Source of the DNA: Ensifer canadensis
Lineage (GTDB): Bacteria > Pseudomonadota > Alphaproteobacteria > Rhizobiales > Rhizobiaceae
DNA length: 64,000 nt
Direction of reading: 5' to 3'
NCBI RefSeq assembly: GCF_017488845.2
Contig: NZ_CP083370.1
Location: forward strand, 434,001 to 498,000
Shown: piece after piece, positions 8,932 to 19,955 of the stretch
Numbering within the stretch: position 1 is the stretch's first letter
Layout: each line of letters starts with the position of its first letter
Position numbers and translations under genes: made by a program
The notes under the pieces: model-generated
The model's database searches: none
The model's input: the letters and a program-made list of their open reading frames with translations, nothing else
What the model was told of the DNA's origin: nothing

Positions 8932-10074
8932 ATGCCTCTGATCAACCTTCCCGCCTTCTCCGCAGATCTGCTTGCCGAGTTCGAAAGTCTCGGCACGCTT
9001 CGGGTCGACACACCGGTGATCCAACCGGCGGAGCCGTTTCTCGCCATGGCTGGCGAGGATCTTCGCCGCCGCATCTTCATGACCGAGAGTGAGACCGGAG
9101 AGAGCCTCTGTCTGCGGCCGGAATTCACCATCCCCGTCTGCCTTCGCCACATCGAAACGGCAACCGGCACGCCCAAGCGTTATGCCTATCTCGGCGAAGT
9201 GTTTCGTCAGCGCCGCGAAGGCGGCAACGAATTCTATCAGGCCGGCATCGAAGATCTCGGTGATACCGATATCGCCGCCTCCGACGCGCGTGCGGTCGGC
9301 AATGCCATGCGGGTGGTTGCCAATCGTCTTCCTGGCCGGCGCCTGGCGGTCACGCTCGGCGACCAGTCGGTCTTCGAAGCGGTCGTCGGTGCCTGTGGCC
9401 TGCCGGGCGGCTGGCAGAAGCGGCTGATCCATGCCTTCGGCGACCAGAAGCACCTGCAGAAGCTGCTTGCCGAGCTTGCCGATCCAAAGGCTGCCGGCGT
9501 CTTTGGCCCCGAGGTCGAGCGGCTGGCGATCGCCGGCATGCTCGATGACGAGGTGCGGCTTGTCGCCCATATCGGCGAAACCATGGAGGCGACGGGCTAC
9601 TCCACCAATGCCAGCCGCTCGCCGCAGGACATCGCCCGCCGCCTGAAGGAAAAGATGGAACTGGCGAATACCCGGCTCGATCCGGAAACGCTGGATCTCG
9701 TGCGTGAATTCCTGGCGCTCGACATGCCGCTTGCCGAAGCGCCTGCCGCACTCTTCCGCTTTGCCGAGAAGACCGGATTGACGCTCGATGGAGCGCTGGC
9801 GCGTTTTGACGCGCGCGTGGCGGCGCTTGCCGGCATCGGCGCCGATGTCGATGTCATTCGCTATCGTGCCGCCTTCGGCCGCCCGCTCGACTATTATACC
9901 GGCCTCGTCTTCGAAGTCGAAGTCGAGGGGACACCGGCGGTGCTTGCCGGTGGCGGGCGCTTCGACCGGCTCCTAACCCTGCTTGGCGCGCGCGAACATA
10001 TTCCCGCCGTCGGCTTCTCGCTCTGGCTCGACCGGATCGAAGCGGCGATCGCCGCCAGCGGAGGTGCCGCATGA
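8932..10074 (+). CDS. hisZ: ATP phosphoribosyltransferase regulatory subunit
   Basis: 380-aa HisRS-like paralogue without synthetase activity. It forms the hetero-octameric first enzyme of histidine biosynthesis with short-form HisG and provides histidine feedback. Class II synthetase-like blocks are visible ([60 protein letters not shown]). The stop overlaps the ATG of hisG by four bases. HisZ goes with short HisG, which is what follows. Confidence 0.96.
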   Translation: MPLINLPAFSADLLAEFESLGTLRVDTPVIQPAEPFLAMAGEDLRRRIFMTESETGESLCLRPEFTIPVCLRHIETATGTPKRYAYLGEVFRQRREGGNEFYQAGIEDLGDTDIAASDARAVGNAMRVVANRLPGRRLAVTLGDQSVFEAVVGACGLPGGWQKRLIHAFGDQKHLQKLLAELADPKAAGVFGPEVERLAIAGMLDDEVRLVAHIGETMEATGYSTNASRSPQDIARRLKEKMELANTRLDPETLDLVREFLALDMPLAEAPAALFRFAEKTGLTLDGALARFDARVAALAGIGADVDVIRYRAAFGRPLDYYTGLVFEVEVEGTPAVLAGGGRFDRLLTLLGAREHIPAVGFSLWLDRIEAAIAASGGAA

Positions 10075-10766
10075 CCATCACCATCGCATTGCCGTCCAAG
10101 GGGCGGATGAAGGACGACGCCTCGGCGATCTTCGAGCGCGCCGGCATGAAGATCGTCGCCGTCGGCAATGACCGCTCCTATCGCGGCCGTGTCGAAGGCT
10201 GGGACGATGTCGAGATCGCCTTCCTGTCGGCCTCGGAGATTTCGCGCGAGCTCGGCAACGGCTCGATCGATTTCGGCGTCACCGGAGAAGACCTTGTGCG
10301 CGAGGGGCTTGCCAATGCCGACGCTCGCGTCGAGTTCTGCGCCCGCCTCGGCTTCGGCCATGCCGATGTCGTCGTCGCCGTTCCGGAGATCTGGTACGAC
10401 GTCGACACCATGGCCGACCTCGGCGACGTCGCCGCCGACTTCCGCGCCCGCCACGGGCGGCGGCTGGCGATTGCCACCAAATACTGGCGGCTGACGCAGA
10501 ACCACTTTTCCGGCAGCCACGGCATCCAGCTCTACCACATCGTCGAAAGCCTCGGAGCGACCGAGGGTGCGCCGGCCTCCGGCTCTGCCGACATCATCGT
10601 CGACATCACCTCGACCGGTTCGACCCTGCATGCCAACCACCTGAAGACCCTTGCCGACGGCGTCATACTGCGGTCGGAGGCCTGCCTGGTGCGTGCACGC
10701 AAGCCGGCGCATGACGGCGACCCGATCGTCGGTCGCATTCTCTCGGCGGTGCGCGACGCGCTTTGA
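10071..10766 (+). CDS. hisG: ATP phosphoribosyltransferase catalytic subunit, short form
   Basis: 231 aa. It catalyses ATP + PRPP to phosphoribosyl-ATP, the first step of histidine synthesis. The start [14 protein letters not shown] and the PRPP-binding segment [13 protein letters not shown] are typical. Length shows the short, HisZ-dependent form lacking the C-terminal regulatory domain. It is the last gene of the hisS-hisZ-hisG operon. Confidence 0.97.
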   Translation: MTITIALPSKGRMKDDASAIFERAGMKIVAVGNDRSYRGRVEGWDDVEIAFLSASEISRELGNGSIDFGVTGEDLVREGLANADARVEFCARLGFGHADVVVAVPEIWYDVDTMADLGDVAADFRARHGRRLAIATKYWRLTQNHFSGSHGIQLYHIVESLGATEGAPASGSADIIVDITSTGSTLHANHLKTLADGVILRSEACLVRARKPAHDGDPIVGRILSAVRDAL

Positions 10767-10873
10767 AACTTAAGAACCGCCGCTCAGGCGCTCTGCCGGG
10801 CGCAGCGCAGGTTGGTATCTGCGCGGCGCAAGCGGCGGGTGCCGTTCGCGCCATTCGTTTCGAGGAGCATTCC

Positions 10874-11582
10874 ATGGCCGACCTTTCCGCCTTTCCGATC
10901 ACCAAGCGCTGGCCTGCGAAGAACCCGGACATCGTCCCAGCTCTATTCCTTGCCGACGCCGAACGGCGTGAAGATCTCCATTGTGCTCGAAGAACTGGGA
11001 TTGCCCTACGAGGCGCACCGGATCTCGTTCGACACCAACGACCAGAAATCGGCGGAATTCCTGTCGCTCAACCCCAATGGCCGCATTCCGGCGATCATCG
11101 ATCCGCACGGCCCTGGCGGCAAGGCGATCGGGTTGTTCGAGTCTGGGGCGATCCTTCTCTATCTCGCGGAAAAGACAGGGAAACTTCTGCCTTCGGATGC
11201 GGCCGCGCGTTATGAAGCGATCTGCTGGGTGATGTTCCAGATGGGCGGCGTCGGCCCGATGCTCGGCCAGTTCGGTCACTTCTTCAAATTCGCTGCCGAC
11301 AAGGTCGCCAACAACATCTATCCGGTGGAGCGCTACCGCGACGAATCGAAACGGCTGCTGGGCGTGCTGGAGGGGCGGCTCCAGGGGCGGTAATGGCTGA
11401 TGGGCGATGAGTATACGATCGCCGACATCGCCACCTATCCCTGGGTCGAAGGTGCGCGCAAATTCTATGGCGGCGCCGATGTGCTCGACTACAAGAGCTT
11501 CCCGAATGTGATGGCCTGGGTCGACCGAGGACTGGCGCGTCCGGCAGCGCAAAAGGGCATGGAGATCCCGGCCAAGGGCTGA
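10874..11582 (+). pseudogene. Glutathione S-transferase (YghU-like), broken by frameshift and in-frame stop
   Basis: The intact protein would be about 235 aa. ATG 10874, preceded by GAGGAG, reads MADLSAFPITKRWPAKNPDIV. At a CCC run (10936-10938) one extra C throws the frame, and the conserved sequence continues in the next frame as QLYSLPTPNGVKISIVLEELG...LNPNGRIPAIIDP (GST N-domain) and the C-domain. In that frame a TAA at 11391-11393 interrupts LEGRLQGR-stop-WLMGDEYTIADIA, after which the same frame runs on to the normal end at 11580. Two separate lesions argue for a true pseudogene; a sequencing error could explain one. Confidence 0.85.
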
Positions 11583-11659
11583 CGATCGGCCGGCGTGGCC
11601 GTCGTTCGAGTTGACGAGGCTCGGGCGGAAAGGCTACGCCTTGTTGTACAAACGAATAA

Positions 11660-12898
11660 ATGACGGGTGAGAGCGTGTCCGGAAAGCTTGTTGTTATCGG
11701 TGGCGGTCAGGCCGCCTTTGCGTTGGTCGCCAAACTGCGGGCGTTGAAGGACGAAAGACCGATCACCATCGTCGCGTCCGAGGCAAGCCTGCCCTATCAG
11801 CGTCCGCCACTTTCCAAGAAATACCTGCTTCGCGAGATGAGCCTTGATCGACTGCTTTATCGGGCGGAAGCCTGGTACGGCGAGCATGATGTCGACATCA
11901 GGCTGTCGACCACGGTGACGGATCTCGACCGAGATGCCAGCCGCGTGATGCTGAGCGACGGCACGTCGCTCGACTATGAGACGCTCGCGTTTGCAACCGG
12001 CGCCACCCCCCGTCGGTTGCCAGCCTCGGTCGGCGGCGATCTCGACGGCGTTTTCACCGTCCGCGACTTCAGGGATGCCGATCTGCTGGCTGAAGAGATG
12101 AAGCCGGGCAGGCGGGCGCTCGTCGTCGGCGGCGGCTATATCGGCCTTGAGGCCGCGGCCGTTGCACGAACGCTCGGGCTTGAGGTGACGGTCATCGAGA
12201 TGGCCGACCGCATCCTGCAACGCGTCGCCTCCGCGGCGACGTCAGGCATCGTTCGAGAAATCCATCGATCGCGCGGTGTCGATATTCGCGAGGGAACAGG
12301 GCTCAACCGGCTGGTTGGCGAGAATGGCCGCGTTACCGGCGTCGAGCTTTCCGACGGGTCGGTGCTTCCGGTCGACCTCGTCATCGTCGGTATCGGCGTG
12401 ACCGCCAACGACCACCTGGCGCACGACGCCGGTCTTGAAACCGCCGGCGGCATCGTCGTCGACAGCCACGGCCGCACCTCCGACCCGGCGATTTTCGCGA
12501 TGGGCGATTGCGCCGTTCAGCCCTGGGGCAACATGCGCATCCGCCTCGAATCGGTTCAGAACGCCGTGGATCAGGCCGAGGCTGTTGCCGCCGTCATTGC
12601 CGGCGGTGTCGAGCCTTATGCGCCCAAGCCCTGGTTCTGGTCGGACCAGTACGATGTGAAGTTGCAGATCGCCGGCTTTGGCCTCGGCCACGACGAAACC
12701 ATCGTTCGCCCCGGCCAGCGCGAGGGCAGCGTTTCGGTCTGGTATTTCCGCGAGGGCAAGCTTCTGGCCGTCGACGCGATCAACGACGCCAAGGCCTATG
12801 TCACCGGCAAGAAGCTGCTGGAGACGGGTATTCATCCGGACAGGGCCGTCATTGCCGATCCGCAATCGGATCTGAAGGCGCTTCTGGCCCAGGCTTAG
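11660..12898 (+). CDS. FAD/NAD(P)-binding ferredoxin reductase-type oxidoreductase
   Basis: 412 aa, class of rhodocoxin/putidaredoxin reductases that pass electrons from NAD(P)H to a ferredoxin for oxygenases. The N-terminal FAD site is VVIGGGQAAFALVAKL, followed by PYQRPPLSKKYL. The central NAD(P) site is ALVVGGGYIGLEAAAVA. The second FAD motif is IFAMGDCA, and the reductase C-terminal domain follows. No ferredoxin or P450 gene is adjacent, so the partner is unknown. Translation may also start a few codons downstream. Confidence 0.9.
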   Translation: MTGESVSGKLVVIGGGQAAFALVAKLRALKDERPITIVASEASLPYQRPPLSKKYLLREMSLDRLLYRAEAWYGEHDVDIRLSTTVTDLDRDASRVMLSDGTSLDYETLAFATGATPRRLPASVGGDLDGVFTVRDFRDADLLAEEMKPGRRALVVGGGYIGLEAAAVARTLGLEVTVIEMADRILQRVASAATSGIVREIHRSRGVDIREGTGLNRLVGENGRVTGVELSDGSVLPVDLVIVGIGVTANDHLAHDAGLETAGGIVVDSHGRTSDPAIFAMGDCAVQPWGNMRIRLESVQNAVDQAEAVAAVIAGGVEPYAPKPWFWSDQYDVKLQIAGFGLGHDETIVRPGQREGSVSVWYFREGKLLAVDAINDAKAYVTGKKLLETGIHPDRAVIADPQSDLKALLAQA

Positions 12899-12900
12899 AG

Positions 12901-12966
12901 CCTGTCGCGCAAAAGTGCGTAGCGGATTTGCGACATCGACAGGCGAAAACAGGGGCTTGAAGCGCA
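12901..12966 (+). repeat. Intergenic palindromic repeat, family A, copy 2
   Basis: Same block as at 2281-2346: CGCAAAAGTGCGTAGCGG then ATTTGCGACATCGACAGG and GAAAACAGGGGCTTGA. It starts just after the stop of the oxidoreductase gene, as copy 1 starts just after a stop. It runs into a family C element at 12978. Confidence 0.75.
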
Positions 12967-12977
12967 CCAAGCGAATT

Positions 12978-13084
12978 CTACAGCGCCGCGCGTCTTATTA
13001 GACGCGCAAAGGTCGCTGTAGCACTTTGAATTGCTGCATGTTTTTATCCTTATATCGAAGACGATTTAAGGAAACATGCAGTAG
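12978..13084 (+). repeat. RIME-like intergenic element, family C, copy 1 (107 bp)
   Basis: Two stem-loops. The first has outer arms CTACAGC and GCTGTAG and an inner arm pair GCGCGTC/GACGCGC around TTATTA. The second has arms CTGCATGTTT and AAACATGCAG. A second copy of exactly the same length, about 90% identical, lies in the opposite orientation at 54282-54388, and a diverged relative at 21985-22085. This is the type of mosaic element known from rhizobial intergenic regions. Confidence 0.85.
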
Positions 13085-13188
13085 AGACCCCGATGCGCTT
13101 TAGCGGTGTGACCGTCACAGCGTCATTGGGCCGCTTCGAAATCTTTAACTACAAGGCGTTGGCATTTCAGCCTTCGTTAAGGACGAAA

Positions 13189-13217
13189 GCAACGTCCTGT
13201 TTCGAAACGGACGTTGC
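13189..13217. promoter_or_regulatory. 29-bp near-perfect palindrome upstream of the MHYT-GGDEF-EAL gene
   Basis: Arms GCAACGTCC (13189-13197) and GGACGTTGC (13209-13217) flank the self-palindrome GTTTCGAAAC (13199-13208), with one extra T at 13198. It ends 106 bp before the ATG at 13324. It looks like a dimeric or tetrameric repressor operator. The rest of the 425-bp gap (12899-13323) holds the two repeats listed here and nothing else recognisable. Confidence 0.55.
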
Positions 13218-13323
13218 GACCTGACTTTTCACAATTCCTTAAACGGCACGACGCCAACAGAAGCGATGAACCGGAAGTGGGCGTTCCATTTCCGGACCAG
13301 AAATTTCATTTAGGCGTTTGGCG

Positions 13324-16122
13324 ATGTTCAAGGTTCTTACATGCCTCGTGGTCGAGCATGACCCAAAGCTGGTCGTGCTCGCCGCCCTCATCTGCTTCCT
13401 GTCGAGCTACGGTGCCGTGACCTTGCTTCAGCGAGGACGCGCATCCGCAGGCAAGGCGCGGGCGATATGGGCCGTGGCTGCCGGCATCGCCAGTGGCTTC
13501 GGCATCTGGGCGACCCACTTCATCGCCATGCTTGCCTACGACCCAGGCGTCGTGCTCGGCTATCAGATCGATCTGACGGCCCTGTCGCTTGCCGTCGCGG
13601 TCGTTCTGACGACGATGGCACTGCTGATTGCGACCTATGCGCAGGGACCTGTCGCCTGGATCGCCGGCGGCATCGTCCTCGGTTTCGGCGTCGCCTGCAT
13701 GCACTTCCTCGGCATGGCGGCGCTCGATGTTCCAGGTACCATCCGCTGGGACTGGACGCTCGTCGTCGCCTCCGTCTTTGCCGGCTCCCTGTTCGATATC
13801 GGCGCCTTGCGGGCCATCACACACATCGATCGGCCGTTGAAAGCCAAAATTCTGGCGACGCTGTTCATGACGCTCGGTATCGTCGCCTTGCACTTCACGG
13901 CGATGGGTGCGGTGACGATCGAAGCCGATTTGCTGCTGCCGTCGCCCGAGGGGATGATACAGCCGCATTTTCTTGCTTTCGTCATCGCCGGAACCGCTTT
14001 CTTCCTGCTAACCATGGTCTTGCTTGCCGCAGGCTTTGCGCACCATGCCGAGCTTTCCGCCGCCGCCTCCGAGCGCGAATTCGCCCGCTTCGTGAAAAGC
14101 GTCAAGGACTACGCCATCTACATGCTCGACGCAAAAGGCCGCGTCGCGAGCTGGAATGCCGGAGCCGAAGCCAACAAGGGCTATACTGCCGACGAAATCG
14201 TCGGCAAGAGTTTCGGATGCTTCTATTCTCCCGAGGATCAGCGGGCAGGCGTACCGCAACAGGCGCTCGACGAAGCCTATGCCAACGGCAAGTTCGAGTG
14301 TGTAGGCTGGCGCTATCGCAGGGATGGCACGCGCTTCTGGGCGCATGTCGTGATCGACCCGTTCCTGCATGAGGATGGCACGCATGCGGGCTTCATCAAG
14401 ATCGTCAAGGACATCACCAAGGAAAAGGTCGACGCCGACCGCATCGCCGAAGTGAGCAAGAATCTCGACATTGCGCTTGAGAACATGTCGCAGGGCATCT
14501 GCCTCTTCGACAGCGGCGACCGCCTGCTGCTATCCAACCGGCGCTGCCGCGAGATCTTCGGCTTCTCGGAGACGCTGGCCGGAAAGGGCCTGACGTTCCG
14601 CCAGATCCTCGACGAGGTTTTTGCCCGAACCTATTCCGATCCGGTCATCGCCCGGGCGAAATCGGAAGAACTCTATCAGAGGCACCGCGTCGACATGGTC
14701 GGCAAGGGCGGTGGCGACATCGTCGAAAAGCTGCCGAACGGTCGCTCGATCCTGACCAAGCACCGCACCCTCGCGGATGGCGGCTGGGTCAGCACCTACG
14801 AGGACATCACCGAGCGCCTGGACAGCGAGGAGCAGATTTCGTTCCTCGCTCGCCATGACAGCCTGACGGGCCTCCCGAACCGGCTGCAGTTCAGCAGCTA
14901 TCTAGAGGAGGAACTCGATGCGGCCGCCTGGTTCTCGCGCAAGGTCGCGGTGATCGGTCTCGACCTCAATAAGTTCAAGGAAGTCAACGACCTGCATGGC
15001 CATGCTGCCGGCGATTTCGTGTTGGTGACGATTGCCCAGCGGATGAAGTCGCTGTTGCAGGAGGGCGAGTTCGTGGCCCGCTTCGGCGGCGACGAGTTCG
15101 CGGCCGTCAAGCGCTTCGAGGAATTGTCCGAACTCAACGACTTCCTCCGCCGCATCGAGAAAAGCCTGCATGAAGAAATGCGCTTCGGCGACTTCGAGTT
15201 GAAGTCCGGTGGCAGCATGGGTGTCGCGATCTATCCGCAGGACGCCGAGACGGCCGACACGCTGATCAACAATGCCGACCTTGCGATGTACCGCGCCAAG
15301 GCCGCGCTGAACCAGAGCGTCTGCTTCTACGAAGTGTCGATGGATGAGGCTGCACGCCAGCGCCGCAGCCTTGCCAACGATCTGTGGGATGCGATCGAGA
15401 AGAATCAGTTGGCGTTGCACTACCAGGTCCAGAAGTCGGTGATGTCAGGTGACGTCATCGGTTATGAGGTGCTTCTGCGCTGGCACCATCCCGAGCGCGG
15501 TATGGTGCCTCCGAACGAGTTCATTCCGCTGGCGGAAGAATGCGGCGCGATCCTGCCGATCGGCGAATGGGTTCTGCGCGAGGCCTGCCGCGAAGCCGCG
15601 GGCTGGCAGAGCACCCACAAGATCGCCGTCAATCTTTCGCCGGTGCAGCTTGCCAATGGTGACATCGTCAGCCTGGTCGAGGACGTGATTTCCGAGACCG
15701 GGCTCGACCCGAAGCGGCTGGAACTCGAAATCACGGAATCGACGATCATCGACGACAAGGAGCGCGCGCTCCTGACCCTTCGCCAGATCAAGGAGCTTGG
15801 GGTCACCATCGCGATCGACGACTTCGGCACCGGCTATTCGTCGCTCGAGACGCTGCGGTCCTTCCCGTTCGACAAGATCAAGCTCGACAAGAGCTTCATG
15901 TGGGAGGTGGAAGCAAGTCCGCAGGCAAAGGCGATCGTGCGCGCCATCCTCGCACTCGGGCAGAGCCTCTCGGTTCCTGTTCTCGCCGAAGGCGTCGAGA
16001 CGCAGACGCAGCTCGATATCCTGCAGGCGGAAGGCTGTGACGAAGCGCAGGGTTACCTGCTCGGCAGACCAGCACCGATCTCAAGTCTCGCCATGGGCAA
16101 GGTGAAAGTGGCGGCCGCCTGA
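13324..16122 (+). CDS. Membrane MHYT-PAS-GGDEF-EAL cyclic-di-GMP enzyme
   Basis: 932 aa. An N-terminal seven-helix MHYT sensor (about residues 1-230) carries the repeated His/Met motif (THFIAML, CMHFLGMAALD, LHFTAMGAV) that may bind copper or a gas. Two PAS domains (about 250-500) precede a GGDEF domain with intact RFGGDEF (near residue 587) and an EAL domain (from about 690) with EVLLRW, ELEITEST, DDFGTGYSS and AEGVE. Both catalytic sites look intact. The inhibitory RxxD before GGDEF is absent (QEGE). Translation from TTG 13318 is possible, but ATG 13324 is more likely. Confidence 0.93.
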   Translation: MFKVLTCLVVEHDPKLVVLAALICFLSSYGAVTLLQRGRASAGKARAIWAVAAGIASGFGIWATHFIAMLAYDPGVVLGYQIDLTALSLAVAVVLTTMALLIATYAQGPVAWIAGGIVLGFGVACMHFLGMAALDVPGTIRWDWTLVVASVFAGSLFDIGALRAITHIDRPLKAKILATLFMTLGIVALHFTAMGAVTIEADLLLPSPEGMIQPHFLAFVIAGTAFFLLTMVLLAAGFAHHAELSAAASEREFARFVKSVKDYAIYMLDAKGRVASWNAGAEANKGYTADEIVGKSFGCFYSPEDQRAGVPQQALDEAYANGKFECVGWRYRRDGTRFWAHVVIDPFLHEDGTHAGFIKIVKDITKEKVDADRIAEVSKNLDIALENMSQGICLFDSGDRLLLSNRRCREIFGFSETLAGKGLTFRQILDEVFARTYSDPVIARAKSEELYQRHRVDMVGKGGGDIVEKLPNGRSILTKHRTLADGGWVSTYEDITERLDSEEQISFLARHDSLTGLPNRLQFSSYLEEELDAAAWFSRKVAVIGLDLNKFKEVNDLHGHAAGDFVLVTIAQRMKSLLQEGEFVARFGGDEFAAVKRFEELSELNDFLRRIEKSLHEEMRFGDFELKSGGSMGVAIYPQDAETADTLINNADLAMYRAKAALNQSVCFYEVSMDEAARQRRSLANDLWDAIEKNQLALHYQVQKSVMSGDVIGYEVLLRWHHPERGMVPPNEFIPLAEECGAILPIGEWVLREACREAAGWQSTHKIAVNLSPVQLANGDIVSLVEDVISETGLDPKRLELEITESTIIDDKERALLTLRQIKELGVTIAIDDFGTGYSSLETLRSFPFDKIKLDKSFMWEVEASPQAKAIVRAILALGQSLSVPVLAEGVETQTQLDILQAEGCDEAQGYLLGRPAPISSLAMGKVKVAAA

Positions 16123-16171
16123 CGGTCGCCGCCGCCTGCACGACACGGCGGCCCGGCAAACATCATTGAGG

Positions 16172-16275
16172 CTATTTCCAGGAAAAGTGCGATGCGATTT
16201 TCCACCAGGAAACGCGTAAAGACAACGAGCTGGAACGCTTTTGGGACTCTGTTTAAGCGCGGAAGCGCTCTGTAG
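16172..16275 (+). repeat. Intergenic palindromic repeat, family B, copy 1
   Basis: Contains TTTCCAGGAAAAGTGCGATG and CGATTTTCCACCAGGAAACG, followed by a segment ending GCGCGGAAGCGCTC. Related blocks are at 30370-30461 (opposite orientation) and, as a fragment, 39687-39740. This is a frequent rhizobial intergenic repeat type. It fills most of the gap between two convergent genes. Confidence 0.65.
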
Positions 16276-16287
16276 GCGGGAATGCAC

Positions 16288-16734
16288 CTACTGGCGCAGA
16301 AGCATCTTTCCCGCACCTTCGACAAGGAAGCGCGGGAAGAAGAAGATGCCGTGGATCGTACCGGAATAGCGTTCTTCGAGGCCCGAGGATTCGCCGATGC
16401 AGAACACCGGCTGCTTGTGGCCGGATTCGAGGCTGATCGTCGTCGAGAAGCAGAAGGACGAACACGTGGTTGCCGCCTGCTCAAAAAGCTCGAGCACGTG
16501 GTTGCGGTCGGCGAGGTCGTAGCAGCGCACGAAATTGAGCAGCCCGCATTCGCTCTCGTTGAGACCGTGGATCGCGGACGCCTTCTCGCCAAGCCGGAAC
16601 AGGCCCGTCGACAGGTCGCCCGACCAACCTTCGGAAACGCAGAACTGTTCCAGGAATTCCTGATGCGGGAGACCGGAATGCATCTGTCCCGGAACACCGA
16701 GGGGAACTGAATTTGTTCTCGTGATCTTAAACAC
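16288..16734 (-). CDS. Hypothetical protein, possibly PAS-like
   Basis: 148 aa, no signal peptide or membrane segment. The stretch GWSGDLSTGLFRLGEKASAI, followed by a DLADRNHVLELFEQA helix and mixed strands, reads like a single PAS fold. That is a weak impression, not a firm hit. It has several scattered cysteines. The gene is convergent with the MHYT-GGDEF-EAL gene and lies beyond the groEL terminator, with about 450 bp of apparently non-coding sequence upstream. Function unknown. Confidence 0.6.
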   Translation of the reverse strand: MFKITRTNSVPLGVPGQMHSGLPHQEFLEQFCVSEGWSGDLSTGLFRLGEKASAIHGLNESECGLLNFVRCYDLADRNHVLELFEQAATTCSSFCFSTTISLESGHKQPVFCIGESSGLEERYSGTIHGIFFFPRFLVEGAGKMLLRQ

Positions 16735-17190
16735 GGTCTACCCCAGCACGACCCCTGGCGAATGTCGTCTTCCCACCAGGCAGGCCCATCCCCAATATAC
16801 AACCCTCGCCAGCCATCGACCCATAGCAGGAAGAACACGCACGATAGTCGTTTGCGTCTTTCTGTACGGAAAGGTCACGAAACTGTGACGTAGCTCGCCA
16901 AGCGAAATGATTTCGCAGGAAAGGCCGGCTTAATTTGCGATGAAATACTTATATGCTTTGCGTGATGTTCTCAAAGAGAGCTTGGACACACAGTTAATAT
17001 GAAAAGTTTGAGCGATTTTTCGCTCGCTTTAGGCCCACCATCCAGTCTCTCGTGAATCTCTGTCCACTTGGGGCGGTGTTATAGTTCGTTTTTTCTCGAC
17101 TTCAACGCTTTTTTAGTGCCGCCGCAGCTACCGGGTAATTTTTCCTGCGGACAGCTTTGACGTGCACGTTAGATGCAACCGCAGGATTAT
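16735..17190. other. 456-bp gap with no recognisable gene
   Basis: A/T-richer than its surroundings and presumably carries the promoter of the minus-strand gene ending at 16734. I see no tRNA-like fold, no convincing small gene and no repeat shared with the other intergenic elements. Confidence 0.4.
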
Positions 17191-17229
17191 CGCAAAAACG
17201 AGAAAGGGCGACCCGAGGGTCGCCCTTTC
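17191..17229 (-). terminator. Rho-independent terminator of groESL
   Basis: A 13-bp perfect stem, GAAAGGGCGACCC (17202-17214) and GGGTCGCCCTTTC (17217-17229). On the minus strand it is followed within a few bases by TCGTTTTTGCG (17191-17201). It lies about 270 bp beyond the groEL stop, downstream of the 105-bp repeats, so those repeats should be within the groEL mRNA. Confidence 0.85.
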
Positions 17230-17280
17230 CGATCCGAATGGATCATCGTGGATCTGCTTGAACAGGTCCGCGATAAGGCT

Positions 17281-19146
<1,866 letters not shown>

Positions 19147-19190
19147 TCATTGCCCATTGGTTGTCATGAAAAGGTGTGGACGACGGCAGA

Positions 19191-19487
19191 TCAGCCGATG
19201 ATGCCCATGATGTCGGCTTCCTTCATGATGAGAAGGTCTTCGCCGTTGATCTTGACTTCGGTGCCCGACCACTTGCCGAACAGAACGCGGTCGCCAGCCT
19301 TGACGTCGAGAGCAACAACCTTGCCGCTTTCGTCACGGGCGCCCGAGCCAACAGCGACGATTTCGCCTTCCTGCGGCTTTTCCTTAGCGGTGTCCGGAAT
19401 GATGATGCCGCCCTTGGTCTTTTCCTCAGACTCGACGCGGCGGACGACAACGCGGTCGTGCAGCGGGCGGAAATTGGTGCTTGCCAT
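19191..19487 (-). CDS. groES: Co-chaperonin GroES (Hsp10)
   Basis: 98-aa heptameric lid of the GroEL chamber. It has [14 protein letters not shown], the mobile-loop region [19 protein letters not shown], and [29 protein letters not shown]. The frame extends further upstream, but the ATG at 19487 starts the conserved protein and lies 59 bp after the CIRCE element. First gene of the groESL operon. Confidence 0.98.
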   Translation of the reverse strand: MASTNFRPLHDRVVVRRVESEEKTKGGIIIPDTAKEKPQEGEIVAVGSGARDESGKVVALDVKAGDRVLFGKWSGTEVKINGEDLLIMKEADIMGIIG

Positions 19488-19546
19488 TAGTCTAATCCCT
19501 CGATCAAATGACACTACGGATCGCTCAACGACCCGATGGATGGGTG

Positions 19547-19573
19547 TTAGCACTCTCTTTTGTCGAGTGCTAG
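19547..19573 (-). promoter_or_regulatory. CIRCE operator (HrcA binding site)
   Basis: TTAGCACTC, nine-base spacer TCTTTTGTC, GAGTGCTAG. This matches the CIRCE consensus TTAGCACTC-N9-GAGTGCTAA except for the last base. It lies between the promoter at 19582-19610 and groES, where HrcA would block the operon until heat shock. Confidence 0.95.
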
Positions 19574-19581
19574 CGAGGCCG

Positions 19582-19610
19582 AGATAAGGCTGGGTCCGGG
19601 ACGAGTCAAG
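19582..19610 (-). promoter_or_regulatory. groESL promoter (sigma-70 type)
   Basis: On the minus strand CTTGAC, a 17-base spacer, then TTATCT, close to the alphaproteobacterial consensus CTTGAC-N17-CTATAT. The -10 lies nine bases upstream of CIRCE, so the operator covers the expected transcription start. Between here and 19955 I see no other feature. Confidence 0.7.
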
Positions 19611-19955
19611 GATTGGCCGTTCAAAAAATTTCAGGCGACATGATTATCGGCGGCTGATGACAGGCAACGAACGGCGGCCGGGCCGGAACGTTTGCCTGCC
19701 TATTGCATGAAGCGGTCGGAATTTGGGCAGATCCGATATCGAGGATTTGCCTGGTCTCGCTGCCCGATCCGGTTGTTATCATGAGCCTCGGGGTCGGCAG
19801 GCCCTGACGCTGATGTCCCGTGGACCGTCTCCTCGGCATGAGGGAGGGGCGGGCGCCGAATCCTTGGGAATGGCGGCGATTTTCTAGGCGCGAGGCTTGT
19901 ATTCTCGGCCCTTCCTTGCCATGCAAGCCGGAAACCGAGTTTGCAGGAAGCCCGC

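Noticed and set aside
10874..11582. Programmed frameshift or stop read-through in the GST gene
   Set aside because: No slippery heptamer, no stimulating structure, and two separate lesions; decay is simpler.
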